Assembly: GCA_031213475.1 (NCBI GenBank)
Contig: JARUPZ010000030.1
Coordinates: 7,061,661 to 7,125,660 of the forward strand
DNA from: Nereocystis luetkeana
Taxonomy: Eukaryota > Sar > Phaeophyceae > Laminariales > Laminariaceae
Direction: 5' to 3'
DNA: 64,000 nucleotides
Shown: piece after piece, positions 10,585 through 21,765 of the stretch
Position numbering within the stretch: the first letter of the stretch is position 1
Layout: every line of letters begins with the position of its first letter
Made by a program: the position numbers and the translations under genes
The notes under the pieces: model-generated
What the model saw: the letters and a program-made list of their open reading frames with translations, nothing else
What the model was told of the DNA's origin: nothing
Database searches by the model: none

Positions 10585-11927
10585 CTGGTATGTTCTCAAA
10601 TGAAGTGTGCAATATCACGGAAGGCGTGGTGTACCTGACACCTGGTATGTCTTATATGACAGAAACATTTCCACCGCAGCTGCTGTTCACGTACTCGTAC
10701 ATTAACCAGAGGATATGAGGGAACCGTACCACGTCTGCTACCTGATTCCATACTGCTGTGTCTACCCAGGCCGTGAGTTGTAAGGGCAAAACGGGCGTAC
10801 CTGCGTTGCCAATTACCCACTTGAATATGAGGAAGGCCAACTATGAATAGAAAATGGTACTGACGTTGTCTTGTCACTATTGTTTCGAGTGAAACCATGG
10901 GGGGGGGTTTGATGGCAAGATTCTACTCGTAGACATAGTGCATAGTGATGTGACTCGTTATCTAACGAGTAACCTCGGTTTCTGGCACGAACTGGCTTGA
11001 TTTCTGACGCTGACCCACCCGATACTGCCCACTGCACCCTGCAGCTTTGCGAGATGTAGTCCATGTCGCGGCAACATGGAGCCGCGGCGGAAGACAAGTG
11101 TCGCATCCGTATTGTAGGGAGCAGGAGACGGAGGTTGAGAGGTGGGCTTGTGGGGTGTTTAGACGTGAGATTGTTTCCTTTTATTTCATGGTTGAGGTAC
11201 TTTGGAGTCGTAATGACATCGCAACTTTTTTATGATGAGTGCTTTGTTGTCTACCGAGCAGGGGGGGTAATAGTAGCTGCACTCGGTAACACGACGAAGC
11301 CTTTCTATCGCAGACAGTGGAGTTCAGTTGGAGTGTCATAGTAGCTGTACTCGGTAACACGCCGGAGAGTTTCTATCGCAGATGGTGCAGTTCAGTTCGA
11401 GTGAGCTCATAAGTGGATGCGGACCATGCACGCAAGGGCACTGACCGGAGGGTCTGTCTCTGGTGGAGTGATTTTGTGAGCGGATGTCTGTTCATCGCTC
11501 TCCTCTACTGGATGTAGATGTCTAAGGCATGTGTTTAACGGGGAGTCTGAGATCAACACGTACGGTCGGCATAGCAGCATGCCGATTTTCTCATCAAACC
11601 GTTGCCCGCTGAGATGTTTCGTTTTGGGCTTAACTTTGTGATGAATTTGTGGTGATTTCTTTCGTTTATTTATCGGTTTTGGGTATTTTGGGGTATTGGG
11701 TTATGAGAACGGAGAAGAGTGATTTAGGGAGTTGGAGAAAGTATTGGGATGTACTCATGCGTTGAGTAATGTTAATACGCCAATAGGGCATGCCGATGGT
11801 CTTGATGAATCGTGCCGTACCCGTTGGCTATTGGGTAAGTGTGCACAACGTACAGGGGACCCAAAATTACTAGTATCCATAGTACCTTTAAATTCAAATG
11901 CAGTTTGTTGTTGACTTTTGCATACTC

Positions 11928-12770
11928 CCGGCGTGAGCACCTACTAATAGCAGGGGGGCTATTGTAGTTCGATTTGAGATGTCTTACGTCAGAGACGTTC
12001 TGTTGTTCTGATCTTCCTGAGTGCGAAACAGGGGGGCCGATACTATCGGGCGGTACGATATCTATGTGAAGACGGTGTTATTGATTTTGTTTGAAGGCTT
12101 TACCAACATACTTACGTTTGTTGGATTTTTGTTCCTTCTCATAGTTACTGTCTTGATATATTTAAGGAGGTCTCTACTGGAATCGATATTGAGAGATTTT
12201 GTATCGGGATTGCCGTTTTAAATTGGCGATTCTGAAGGGTGGATTTTGGGATTGCCGTTTTACCTTGGCAACGATGAAGGATGGAATTTGGGGCTGCCGT
12301 TTTACATGGCAAATGGTGATAAGATATTCGAGACCTATCGTATCGAGCACCGAATAGGGGGGCTGTTTGTGGTATGCGGTAGCTTGATACGGGTCTGCGG
12401 ATATTGGGGGTTTCATATATTGTGGGGTTTCGTATTATGTATCGGGGCATTATTTAGTATGCCTCGTGGATGGAGGGATGGAGCTGCTCCTCCGGGAGCA
12501 GTCGATGATGTTAATGATACGGCCCAGGCTTTGATGTTTATGATACTGCCTGTCTATATGTGAGTGGTGCAGCCGGTGACAATCTTGGTGCGGCTTACCT
12601 CCTGTGTGTGGTTTATGTGGTGGGGTCTCTGACAGAAAGGTATTGATCCACCTGGTGTGTGTTGTGTTTGGCTTATTGTAACTAGTATTTTATTCGCTCT
12701 TCCTCAACGATCATGGTGTAGACCACGCGTGTATCACGTGCACGCGTCCGACAGCACCTGTGATCAAACA
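11928..12770. repeat. Truncated macrosatellite unit 4 at the array edge
   Basis: Matches the first 843 bp of the unit and then stops, so it lacks both reading frames. It carries a few private changes close to the junction (near 12551, 12654 and 12667). The edge of an array usually diverges like this because it is homogenised less. Confidence 0.95.
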
Positions 12771-13394
12771 GTACAAACTGACAGTTCTGTTTTCGTGTGC
12801 GAGACCTACTACGTATTGACAGTCTCATGTATAAAAATTTTTTGGGTGCTGTATCTATAAAAGCCTATTATGGTACCTGGAATACTGTATACGTGACAGA
12901 CTTGATCTTATCTCATTTTCTCTCTTAGGTTCGATTTCTCGGCCTTGCTGATGCTACCGTTTTCTTCCGACTCCCTCGCTTTGCGGGCCATCATCGGCCT
13001 GATCGACCACCTCGGTATTGCCTTACTCGTTAGCTGCGTTCCGTTGCCCCTCTCTCTTCGACGAACGACAGCACGCGCCTTCTCGGGGTATCGCACCGTT
13101 CGTGGTACCATGTCGTTGTATATTATCCCGGCGATTGCTGTGTTGGTGTTTTAGAACTCGGCACGTCTTCTGTTTTCGCCGGGATTCAGACTGAGAATAC
13201 TACCCATGTCGTCAGCAGTAGTACGAGTACTTTGCGGTTGTTCTGTATTGCCGATCGATATCTGGTATCAGGTATCCGGTAGGTGCTCGATACTGCCCAT
13301 CATACTTGCAGTATCTCGATTGCTGCCTGCTGTTCTCAGGATTGAGTGCGATAATGCGCGTACAGTACGCGTCCTGTTCTCGCAGTAACTTATG
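12771..13394. other. Single-copy spacer right of the array
   Basis: No supported gene. Overlapping short frames on both strands at 12908-13154 show no recognisable domain. Confidence 0.5.
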
Positions 13395-13620
13395 CGTATA
13401 CTGCAAGTTGCTGTCTGCTGCGATGCCGTACATACCGCTGCTGCTGCTGTTGTTGTTGTGCTGCTGCTGGTGTTGCGGCTGGGTCTGCACAGCAGCAGCA
13501 GGTGCAGCAACCGACCGCAGCAGCAGCGATGCCTGCTACTACTCTTGCTGCTGCTGCTGCTGCTGTTGCTGCTATCCTTATTGTTGTGTTGCAGCTGCTA
13601 TAGCTTTCGTGTGCGGGAGA
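13395..13620 (+). repeat. Imperfect CTG/CAG trinucleotide tract
   Basis: CTG runs near 13437-13475 and 13545-13575, with CAG runs between. The Cys-, Leu- or Ala-rich frames here are products of the repeat. Confidence 0.85.
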
Positions 13621-14174
13621 GGTAATCTCCTCCGCACAAGCGCAGTTGGAAGGAGCTATACAGCTCGCCTTAGAAAAGGGTGATATAGGCATGGGTTTTG
13701 GGTACTTGGCAACTGGGCAGCAAAAGGGCAGCAATACTACAGCAGTATACTATCATCGTGAACAAAATAAAAGCAATCTCAATTCTGTGAGAAACCCCTC
13801 GGAATTGTGTCTGCCCCCGACAGCAGCAACTGAGCTCCAAAGTATCGATGATCGCCTGGTGCATAACCAAAAATAAACAGTTGTGATTTTCGGGCTTCAG
13901 AGTACACGGCACGGCTGAAAAAGACAAAAATACTAACGTCCCAAGCAAATGCTATAAAAGTTGGTCTATCATTCGAGTGAGAGATACGAAAACTGAGAAC
14001 TGACACTCGGCAGTGCCTTTTCCCTGAACCACTTGGCAGTGCCCTGATCCTGTTTGCAACAAGATTGAAAGGTACATTTATGCCAACTTCCTTAAAAGTA
14101 ACCACACGACTTGGCACTGGGGTATATTTTTCTATCCGGAGCATGTGTGCGGGCAGGCACTCATGCGGAGCCCT
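13621..14174. other. Spacer without recognisable features
   Basis: Short frames only, on both strands; none shows a domain or convincing start. Confidence 0.5.
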
Positions 14175-14178
14175 TGCA

Positions 14179-14278
14179 TGATATATAATATTATATGTAT
14201 ATTATATATCACAATATATATATAATATATCACACGATATATGACATGATATATCGTATACCCTATACATATCACATA
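14179..14278. repeat. AT-rich palindromic repeat, copy 1
   Basis: Dense ATATAT palindromes followed by ATATGACATGATATATCG. The same motif and flanks recur at 26187-26290, so this is a dispersed repeat, not only simple sequence. Confidence 0.7.
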
Positions 14279-14683
14279 TCTGCCCAACAGACTGAAGCCT
14301 GGGTATGGCCATCATCGTCATGATGCGCTCCCTTCTTTGGGGCCCATGTAACTAGCATGGTGCCACCCGGGCAAATTTGCGTGTCTGTAGGCACCAGTGG
14401 CTCCTGCCTTCCGTATTATCTTTCCCCCCCGCCCGTTTTCGTCCCTTTTTTGTCCCTTATTTTCATGTTTCCTTCTTTCCCGTTTGTACCTTCTTTGTGT
14501 TCCTGTTTGTATCTCCCGTTTTGCTTCCATGCTTTTTTGCTACGAGTACCTGCTTCTTCTTTTTTTTACTTCGTCTTCCTTTCTTCTTGTTTCTTGACTG
14601 CTAGTAGTCTCTTTTTTATTTCCCTGGTGTTTTTAGTGATGGGAGTACGTATGTTTGACTTTGTATTCTTGTCTCTGTTCTAC
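14279..14683 (+). mobile_element. LINE 3'-untranslated fragment, copy 1
   Basis: Matches 38740-39140, the 3' untranslated part of the LINE that has coding sequence at 38274. Both start CTGCCCAACAGACT and share TAACTAGCATGGTGCCACC followed by a long pyrimidine-rich stretch. No coding part or (CAA)n tail is present. Open frames here translate the T/C-rich tract and are not genes. Confidence 0.75.
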
Positions 14684-14919
14684 AACCCCCTCATGCAGCG
14701 TGCGAGCCTGCAATCTGCGGAATTTTGCGCATTCTCTGGTATGTTTCCCTTCTTGGTTTCTTGCTTTCTATTGCTTCCTTGCGTGTCTTGAACGTTTTTT
14801 CTGGTATTTTTTCTCTCTTCCCTTTTAGATTTATTTGGGATTTTCTCGATTTTGATTTCGATTTCTTCTCCTGTCTATTTTTCTGGGTAGTATGTGGTCT
14901 TCTCGTTTGCTGTGGCAAC

Positions 14920-15250
14920 GAGGAAGGTTGTTAGATAACCTGGTCTTTGGAACGGCAACGGGTAGGAAGATAAAAATAAACTGTAAAACTCGAAGGTGGG
15001 GGTTTCACACGGAACCAACGGGATGTTTAGTACGGGGGTAACACTAGAAAGACAAATCAGCACACGCAGCAGGATCACTCGCACTTCACGAAAGGAAAAG
15101 AGTAGAGCAGCGGGGGCAGCAAGATAATCAGAGTCGATAGATATCGGGCGAAGCCCAGGACGAGCAGGGGAGAGTCAGGCGCCGAGCAGGGAGCGGCGTC
15201 GATCCATCAGGCATCGTTGCTTTTGGGGTTTCGGGTTTGGTTCTTTGTTT
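14920..15250 (+). repeat. Split direct repeat A1
   Basis: Begins GAGGAAGGTTGTTAGA and ends in a pyrimidine-rich stretch after GGCATCG. It matches A2 at 21362-21675 and the start of copy 2 at 27030. It contains AGATATCGGGCGAAGCCCAG, a short perfect-arm hairpin (GGGC...GCCC) present in all copies. Confidence 0.88.
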
Positions 15251-15273
15251 TCTGATTTGGTTTCGGAGGAAGG

Positions 15274-17230
15274 ATGGTACGTCTCGGAAACCTTCCAAGT
15301 ATCAACCATCACCTGGAGAAGGAGGAGGAGGAGGAGGAGGAGGAGGAGGGGGGGACCTTCGAGGCACGGGGGCCTTCGGGACCACCAGGGCCCGGAGCAG
15401 GCCAGGGGCAAGGAGCGGCCGGCGGCGTAGTTGGCATGGCATCGTCAAGTGAGGGGCCTGGTCACGGTAACGTGCACAACACGTTGGGAGGTAGTGTCAT
15501 ACCAGTACGCCCAGTAAATTTCTCACCGGGCGTTCGTATGTCACCAGGGAAGAGTGCGCAAGGTGGGTAACATGATACCACCGAGCCGGGGAGCTCGCAC
15601 GCCACAAGGCCGTGGGCAAGGGCCCGGCCCCAACTGGGGCAATTCGGAGGAATGTTCAACACACAGTGTCCCTCCCCCGCGCAACTGCAACAACAATTGT
15701 TTCGCCCCCTCCAGTAGTCCAGGCTCCCCATGGGCGGGGAGAGGGAGTTCGTATGAGCAAGAGGCGGGAAGGCCGCGGGGATAGGGCCAGCACAACTCGC
15801 TGGGTGAGCAATTCGGGCACGTTCGGGCCACTAGAGACTCGTCAGGCCCGCCGCAATGGCAGCCGTTGCAGGGGGGGGGGCAGGTGGGATGGGGCGGAGG
15901 ACGATGGGGGGACGAGGCGGCGCACTCGCAGCCGAAACAGCAGGAGCAGTTAGATCCGCAGCAGTGGCAACAGCAGTTTGAGCCGTCGTGCGAAAGTCGG
16001 GGGAGGTTCGGAGGAGGAAGCCAGTGGGAGATAGGAGCGGCAAGGCCTCCACAGCAGCTGCAGCAGTGGCAGACACCGGGAGAGCTGAGGCACCCGGTTC
16101 CAGCCTTGGGGTGGGGGGATAGAGCGGACAAATCACGCGGCACCCGATCGCGGTGGGAGGCCCTGGAAGCAGGAGGCCCTCCGCGCGGGGATTTCGAAGG
16201 TATGGAGGGAGCGCCGGATTTTTATTCCGGGCAGCCGACCAATTGGAGGGGGGGGGGGGGGGGGAGGAGGGGGAGAAGGGGGGGGGGGTGTGACAAGCCT
16301 CCCGTTCTCGAGACGAGGTGGCGGAAGGCCGCCCGCCACAAGGCAGCCTGGGCAACACTGCGCGGGAACGGATTGCCTCCACCATTCGAACCGCAGACTC
16401 AGTGAGGCTGACAGCCAGCGCGTTTATCTCAAAGGGGGAGGGGGCGCAACAGGTGGCATCGCTGTGCAGTATAGACGTCCGGAATTTCAAACAGAAGAAA
16501 CATTTTGGAGAGGGGGGAAGGGAGGTGGACGTGTCCCTGGACATCAGGGTGGAGGCGATGTTTACCCTTCTGCGGAATCTCGCGCAGTACGTAGTGGACA
16601 GCACCGCGCCCCCCGGGCGGGCAGCACTGCGACGGTCGGGCCCCTTGTCGGAGCGCTTCAGGGTAGTCGCCCAAGGTATCCGGACGTTCCATGCACAGAA
16701 CGCGCGGGTAGCGGCATCGAGGAAAAAAAGCTGACGTTCGTGAAGTGCCTCAATGAGGACCTGCACGAGTGGACGGAAGAGGTGACCAGGCGGGGGCTTC
16801 TGCTGCAGCACGAACCGGCCAGCTCATTTCCTAGCCCTAACAAGGCTGTGCCGATGCCGCTGCCTCTGTTTTCGCGGACGTACAGGTGGATCTCACCGGC
16901 ACCGATCCAGTTTGTGCACACGGCGGGGTTCGGCTCTTGTATAGGAGGGGAAGGGGGGGCGGACGGGGGGGGGGACACCGCGAAGGGTTATAAGGCGGGA
17001 AGGGGAGCGGAGGGGGGCTGGCGGAGACGGGGGAGCAGGGTGGGGGGGCGGGGGCAGGGGCGACAAGAAGCGGAGGGGGGGAGGGAGGGGAGGAGGAGGC
17101 AGGGGGGGGGGAGTGCACCACTGCGGCGACTACACCCGGTGGGGCGCGTGTACCCCCGAGACTCAGAAAGGGAAGCCGTGCAGGTACATCCACGAGAACA
17201 GCCGGAAGCTCCCCAACGGTGCGTTCGTAC
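15274..17230 (+). pseudogene. Gag-like region with CCCH zinc finger (broken)
   Basis: Probable nucleocapsid-type protein of the retrotransposon. Comparison with copy 2 shows one ancestral frame: a Glu/Gly-rich start (15274-15570), a Gln/Trp/Gly-rich middle (to about 16400) and a conserved part (16400-16740) containing ERFRVVAQG. Near 17130-17190 one frame gives C-x8-C-x9-C-x3-H, a CCCH zinc finger. Breaks: a TAG at 15782, a frame change near 16400 where copy 2 differs by two bases, and another at an A7 run near 16722. G-rich low-complexity DNA at 16940-17120 makes the frame uncertain there. Confidence 0.6.
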
Positions 17231-17469
17231 CGCGGGGAGGGGGGGAGTAGAGGAAACGCAAGTAGGAGGGAGAGGGGGGCGAGGCAGGGGATCGGAAGGG
17301 GGGCGGAGAGAGGGGGGAGGGCGACGACAGGTCAACGAGGAAATGAGGGCACGGGCTCCGCAGCACGATGGGGCCAACCACACGAGCAACCGGCAGCGGT
17401 ACCGAGGCACCCACGACGAAGGCCAGGGCGGGGGGTTAGGGTTGGGGTTGAGCCTCGGAGGGGGGACGA

Positions 17470-18798
17470 CTCCAGAGTCGGTAGTCTGGTCAGAAAAAGG
17501 TGCGATATCCGACCAATGCAGGGAGGAGCAAGGGCGTTGGCGGGTAGCACAGGGGTTGTTAGGGAAGGTAGAGGGCGGGACGGATGCAGCCGTGCGGTTG
17601 ATGGGGGTCTCAGCCACGACCGCCGGAGACGCGCAGGTCGGGATTCCAGTTGATCTACTCCCAGGCGGGGACCTGGCGAAGGAGCCCGCGTACGAGAACC
17701 ATTCGAGGGCCGAAACACTTGCCGGGGCAGTGTGGGATAAGACGGTGGCAGACGTGGCAGGGGGTAGAGCGATTGGTTTCCCGAAGAAACAAGCGGGGCA
17801 GGTACCGGGGTTGCGGGTGTCACCAGTAGGAGTCGTAAAAGAGCGCGGAAATATAATAATTATTCACGATATGACTTTCGAGCACAGGAGCGGGCAAGGG
17901 GGGCGGGCGGTAAATGCGACGACAGACTGGGATGAGGTTCCAGCTTGTGCTCTGGCAGGAGTGATGCGTCAGCTTTCACAGAGGGTGCTCGGTCTTAGGG
18001 CCAAGTACGGCGACGGAGCACGGATTCTCATTAAAAAAATGGACGTCATAAACGCGTTCAGGCAGATTCCAGTAGACCCCGACGGCGCAGCGGCCTTTGG
18101 ATACGTGCTGGGTCGATACATCATTGTGGGCTTACGTTTGCAGTTCGGGTGGAGAGGCAGTCCGGGGGGATGGGGCGTGATATCGGCGGCGATGCAGCAT
18201 TCGCAGCGTAACATAATCAGATAATTTGGGTCATTCTTCAAGGCGGGGGACAAGCGGTAAAGCACGTGGCGATAGCGCCGGGGACGGGGCGTCCGGTAGT
18301 AGGTTGGCCAGCAGAATGCGTAGTGCGACCAGCGGAAGGAGGGGGGGGCGAACGACACTGCATTCGTGGTGTTTTTCATGGATGATGCCATCTCGATAGA
18401 GGTACAGTGGGATAAGGAGGGCGGGCGGTGTTTAGACTTGTCACGGTCGTTAGCGTCAATCCATTTTCAGGCTACGGGCGAGCGGTGCGAGTGGAAGGAG
18501 CCATTACTATCGCACACAAAGGTAACCGACTGGGCAACACAGCAGGAGGTGTTAGGGTACGATATCGATACGGAGGGTATGACTATTGCCCCGCCAGCAC
18601 GTAAGGTAGGCGAGTTGAGCGCGAAAGTGGCAAAGTGGCCACCGAGATGGGAACCGGCCACGGTAAAGGAATTTTTAGTACTAGCAGGGAAGCTGCACCA
18701 CGCGTCCTTTGTAATCCGGCCCGGACGGCACTTCGTTCGTCGGCTTCTGGAGTTATCTAATCTGCCTCTTAATGGGGCGGAGCGGGCCGGGGGGGGGG
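17470..18798 (+). pseudogene. Reverse transcriptase of the tyrosine-recombinase element (frameshifted)
   Basis: Copies element RNA into DNA. Visible motifs: SPVGVV followed by an IIIIHDM segment; KKMDVINAFRQ, which supplies the first catalytic Asp at 18042; GLRLQFGWRGSPGG; and FFMDD at 18375, the YxDD-box equivalent. The arrangement is that of DIRS/Ngaro reverse transcriptases. The frame is open to a TAA at 18222, changes frame there, and changes again at the G run at 18342-18350, just before FFMDD. A third change lies in the G run at 18789-18799. Confidence 0.85.
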
Positions 18799-18799
18799 G

Positions 18800-19893
18800 G
18801 TGGCGTGGGGTAGGTACCGGAAGCAGGCTGAAGCAAGACGAATTGTACGGTTGTCACACGAGTTCATGGCAGACGTAGGGTGGTGGAGGTGGGTTTTAGG
18901 GAGTGGGGGGGGATACGGGGGGGAGAGGATAATAGCGCCATCCTTCAGCTTCGTTAAGCAGCTGTCCAGTAGAACGTGGTTATCGGACGCTTCCTTAACA
19001 GCGATAGATGGACTGTGCATGGAGACAGGGGTATACTGGAAATTGGATTTACCGGAGGAGGTGCAGAAACGGACGATCAGGGGAGAGCAGGCAGTGGGCG
19101 ATTTGATTTCGATAAAGTTACTGGAGGTCATGGCGATAGTAATGACTTCGTACGTGATGGTAGACATGAGGGGGGAGAGACCGGTTAGGAGGGGGGAAGC
19201 ATTCCTTATGAGAGGGGATAACGAAGCGGCCGTAGCCTGGGCAAAGAGGTTCCAGGGGGGGGGGGGGGGGGCGTACTCATTTACTGTTTGCCTTAGTCAT
19301 TAGATCATTGACCACGCACCCCTTTCGGGACCGAGCACCGTTCCTCCTCCTCATAGAGACACCTCCAACAATTGGGCGCTCATTACATTGTTTCAATATG
19401 TTACATAGAAGCTTTTTGCTAATCTTGTCCCCTTCCTGTTTGGCCGCCTGTGGCCACCATCTATCTCCTAGGATAGCGATCGTTTTCTCGCTGCTATCTA
19501 GTGTGTCAAACTCCTCCATGTCACATTCGTCTATTTCCCTCATCTCCTCTTCTAGCACATCTCGTCCCTCCTTGTATATTCCACATTCTCCTACTACGTG
19601 AGTTCTACTCTCTATTGCCTTGCCACACGGGCACATCTGTGCATCTATTTCCTCCTCCTCCCGGCTACTGGTATACCTCTTTCTTCTTTCTGGCAGGTCC
19701 AGGTCACCTACACGGAAGCGCAGCTTCAGCGTTTTCGCGAAGTCCATCAGGCCGTGCCGGGGGGGAGGGAAGAAGCAGGTGCGAGTCGGGGCGTTGATGA
19801 TAATGATGGGGGCCTTGGAAGCGAAAGGGGGGTTGTGTTTTCAGGCAAGGCATGTACGGGGGATAGATAATCGACTGGCGAACGGACGGACGA
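18800..19893 (+). pseudogene. RNase H domain split by a LINE fragment
   Basis: Follows reverse transcriptase and would degrade RNA in RNA:DNA hybrids. Acidic residues expected of the fold appear in order: SDAS near 18987, LLE near 19120 and RGDNEAAVAW near 19215. The domain stops at the G tract at 19256-19271, where foreign DNA (19273-19757) is inserted. It resumes with a VGALMIMMGALE segment and HVRGIDNRLANG near 19850-19880, the usual C-terminal end of these RNase H domains. Joining the two flanks gives the expected domain order, which supports insertion. Confidence 0.8.
19273..19757 (-). mobile_element. LINE C-terminal fragment nested in RNase H
   Basis: Minus-strand open frame at 19277-19747 carries CPCGKAIESRTHVVGEC (C-x-C-x8-H-x4-C), a zinc knuckle typical of the C-terminal end of LINE reverse transcriptases, then an acidic stretch and a basic tail. 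Only the last 150 or so residues are present, so it is 5'-truncated. It differs in sequence from the LINE at 38274. It lies antisense to its host element, next to a G14-type tract. Confidence 0.7.
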
Positions 19894-19894
19894 G

Positions 19895-21075
19895 GTGGAA
19901 AGAAGAACAGAGCCTCGAGAAACTAAAAGCAGAACGCCCCGAAATCGCTTGGCAATTTCAGGCGCTGGGGGACCGGGAGCAGCTCATTTGTACGGAGAGA
20001 TTGCGCATGAGTATGCTTTCGGAAGAGTTGCGGCTTCGACCAGAAGTACATACGAGGCAAATTGGGGAATGTGGGTGAGTTGGAGGTATTTCGTGGGGAA
20101 AGGGTCCTGGTTGCAGAAGGGGATGGGGGAGGCACAGCTTGCGGCAGAGTTAACAGAGTGTTTAGGGTACTGTTGCGCGAGAAAGGGGAACAAGAAGTCG
20201 ACAATCGCGGGCAAGTTGGTGGAGGCTCATTTGTATCACGAGCTGTTCGTGGGGCTATATTTGCCCTTAGGTAATCCGCTGATCAGATCGGTAAAACGAG
20301 GAATCCAGAGGGCGCACGAAGAGAAGGGTACGCAGCAGAGAGTGAGAAGGCCACTGACGTGGGGTATGCTGACGGAAGTGCAGGAGATCATTCCCTCCCG
20401 GGGGGTGGGGGGAAGGGTGGTATGGATAGGCTTGGCGTTGTCTCATTTTCTGATGTTGCGGGCATCGGAGTGGTTCACGGGGGAGAAAGGGGAGTTTCCC
20501 ACTATTTATTGTTTGCGGAGGGGGCATGTGGTGTTCTCCAGAAATAACGAGCAACTGGGGAAAAGCAGGACGCAGGAGGCGGGTAAAGTAGAGGTGAGGT
20601 TCAGGGGACCAAAAGGGGATCAAGGCAGGAGAGGGGCTGTCCTAGTAAGGACCACGATAGGGTGGGGGGTAGGAGAGGGAGGGAGGGCAGTGTGCCTGTT
20701 GGTAGAACTTTTCAGCATGTAAAATAGCGAGGGAGGGAAGGATGGAGGGTATGGTCTAGGGGACAGGCAACCCGATGTTTGAGAAGCGGCATAGAAGACG
20801 TTGGGGGGAGGTGGAGGAACGAAAGGAGGGGGTCGGGGGCGAGGCTGGTTCCGGAAGAGTTCGCGTTGCATTCGGGGAGGATAGGGGGGGCCACAAGACT
20901 CGCAGCAAAGCGGATCTCAGAGGCGGTGATTAAGACGGAAGGAAGGTGGTCATCGGACGCTGTCATGGTGTACGTTAGGGCGAACACGGAAGACCCAGTA
21001 TGGGTTTCAGAGGTGCTAGGGGAAGGGGGCGGGGAGTACGAGAGACAACCGGGGCAAGGTACTAGATGGGGGTGA
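19895..21075 (+). pseudogene. Tyrosine recombinase of the Ngaro/PAT-type element (frameshifted)
   Basis: Would integrate the circular DNA copy by strand exchange. The N-terminal part has a helical core-binding look with STRSTYEANW. MLRASEW near 20453 supplies the first catalytic Arg. After a frame change between 20722 and 20779, LHSGRIGGAT (20866-20895) gives the H-x-x-R pair, and VYVRANTED gives the nucleophile Tyr at 20971. Catalytic residues R, H, R and Y are all identifiable, but on two frames. The spacer around 20740 is G-rich. Confidence 0.85.
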
Positions 21076-21116
21076 AAACATAAATAGATAAGAACACCGT
21101 GACCTCGTTGAGGGAG

Positions 21117-21350
21117 GAGTTCTATCGGCGGAGCGCGACCGGAAGGGAGGTCGGCCGCGGTTTGTCACGTGTTTTCGGGGAAGACGTTAACACGCGGGGG
21201 GGGAAATGGGCGGCGAGTCTCCTTTGTCTCCCCCCTTTTTGCTATTCATTATTGGATAGGGGAAGCGGACGCACGCGGGAAAAGGAGCAGAGCAGCCCCC
21301 TTTCCCCCCCACTTCAACTGTTTTCATAATTCAAAGCATCTTTCGTGGAA
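21117..21350 (+). repeat. Split direct repeat B1
   Basis: Begins GAGTTCTATCGGCGGAGCGC and ends TTTCGTGGAA. It matches B2 at 22418-22653 along its whole length with scattered differences, and lies between the recombinase gene and A2. Confidence 0.87.
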
Positions 21351-21361
21351 TAACATCCAAA

Positions 21362-21675
21362 GAGGAAGGTTATTAGACAACCTGGTCTTTGGAACGGCAA
21401 CGGGTAGAAAGATAAAATCAAACAGTGTATTTCGAAGGTGGGGGTTTCACACGAAACCAACGGGATGCTTAGTACGGGGGTAACACTAGAAAGACAAGAG
21501 AGCACTCGTAGCAGGATCATCGGCACTTCAAGTAAGGAAGAGAGTAGAGCAGCGGGATCAGCGAGATAATCAGAGTCGATAAATATCGGGCGAAGCCCAG
21601 AACGAGCAGGGGAGAGTCAGACGCCGAGCAGGGACCGGCGTAGATCCACCAGGCATCGGGTTTGATTCTTTGTTT
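21362..21675 (+). repeat. Split direct repeat A2
   Basis: Second copy of A1, starting GAGGAAGGTTATTAGA only about 10 bp after B1. It lacks about 16 bp of A1 after GGCATCG. Confidence 0.87.
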
Positions 21676-21765
21676 TTTTCAAACCCACCCTCCAGTATTT
21701 TCCACGGCGGACGGGCAAACGGAGAAAAAAGAGGGCAGAGCACGTAGGAGGTCGATTTTCGTGGT

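Larger units (their letters stand above)
7952..11927. repeat. Macrosatellite unit 3
   Basis: Same length as unit 2. Private substitutions lie near 8188, 9528, 9541, 9961, 10231 and 11169. One of them (near 9961) restores a Leu codon in the amino-acid repeat where units 1 and 2 have Ile. Confidence 0.95.
1..12770. repeat. Tandem array of a 3.98-kb unit (macrosatellite)
   Basis: Three full head-to-tail units (1-3975, 3976-7951, 7952-11927) and 843 bp of a fourth (11928-12770) make up the array. Units 2 and 3 are one base longer than unit 1, from an extra G near 7476. By eye, full units differ at only a handful of positions, so amplification or homogenisation is recent. The array starts before this window. 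It ends abruptly at 12770, where the sequence diverges after GATCAAACA. No rRNA, tRNA, reverse transcriptase or transposase was recognised in the unit. An assembly artefact is unlikely because the copies carry private substitutions, but copy number may be under-counted. Confidence 0.97.

Noticed and set aside
1..12770. rDNA or spliced-leader tandem cluster
   Set aside because: No rRNA, 5S or short exon/donor structure found in the unit.
15831..17823. Long Pro/Arg-rich minus-strand frames
   Set aside because: Antisense of the retrotransposon's G-rich coding strand, where stops are rare by composition.
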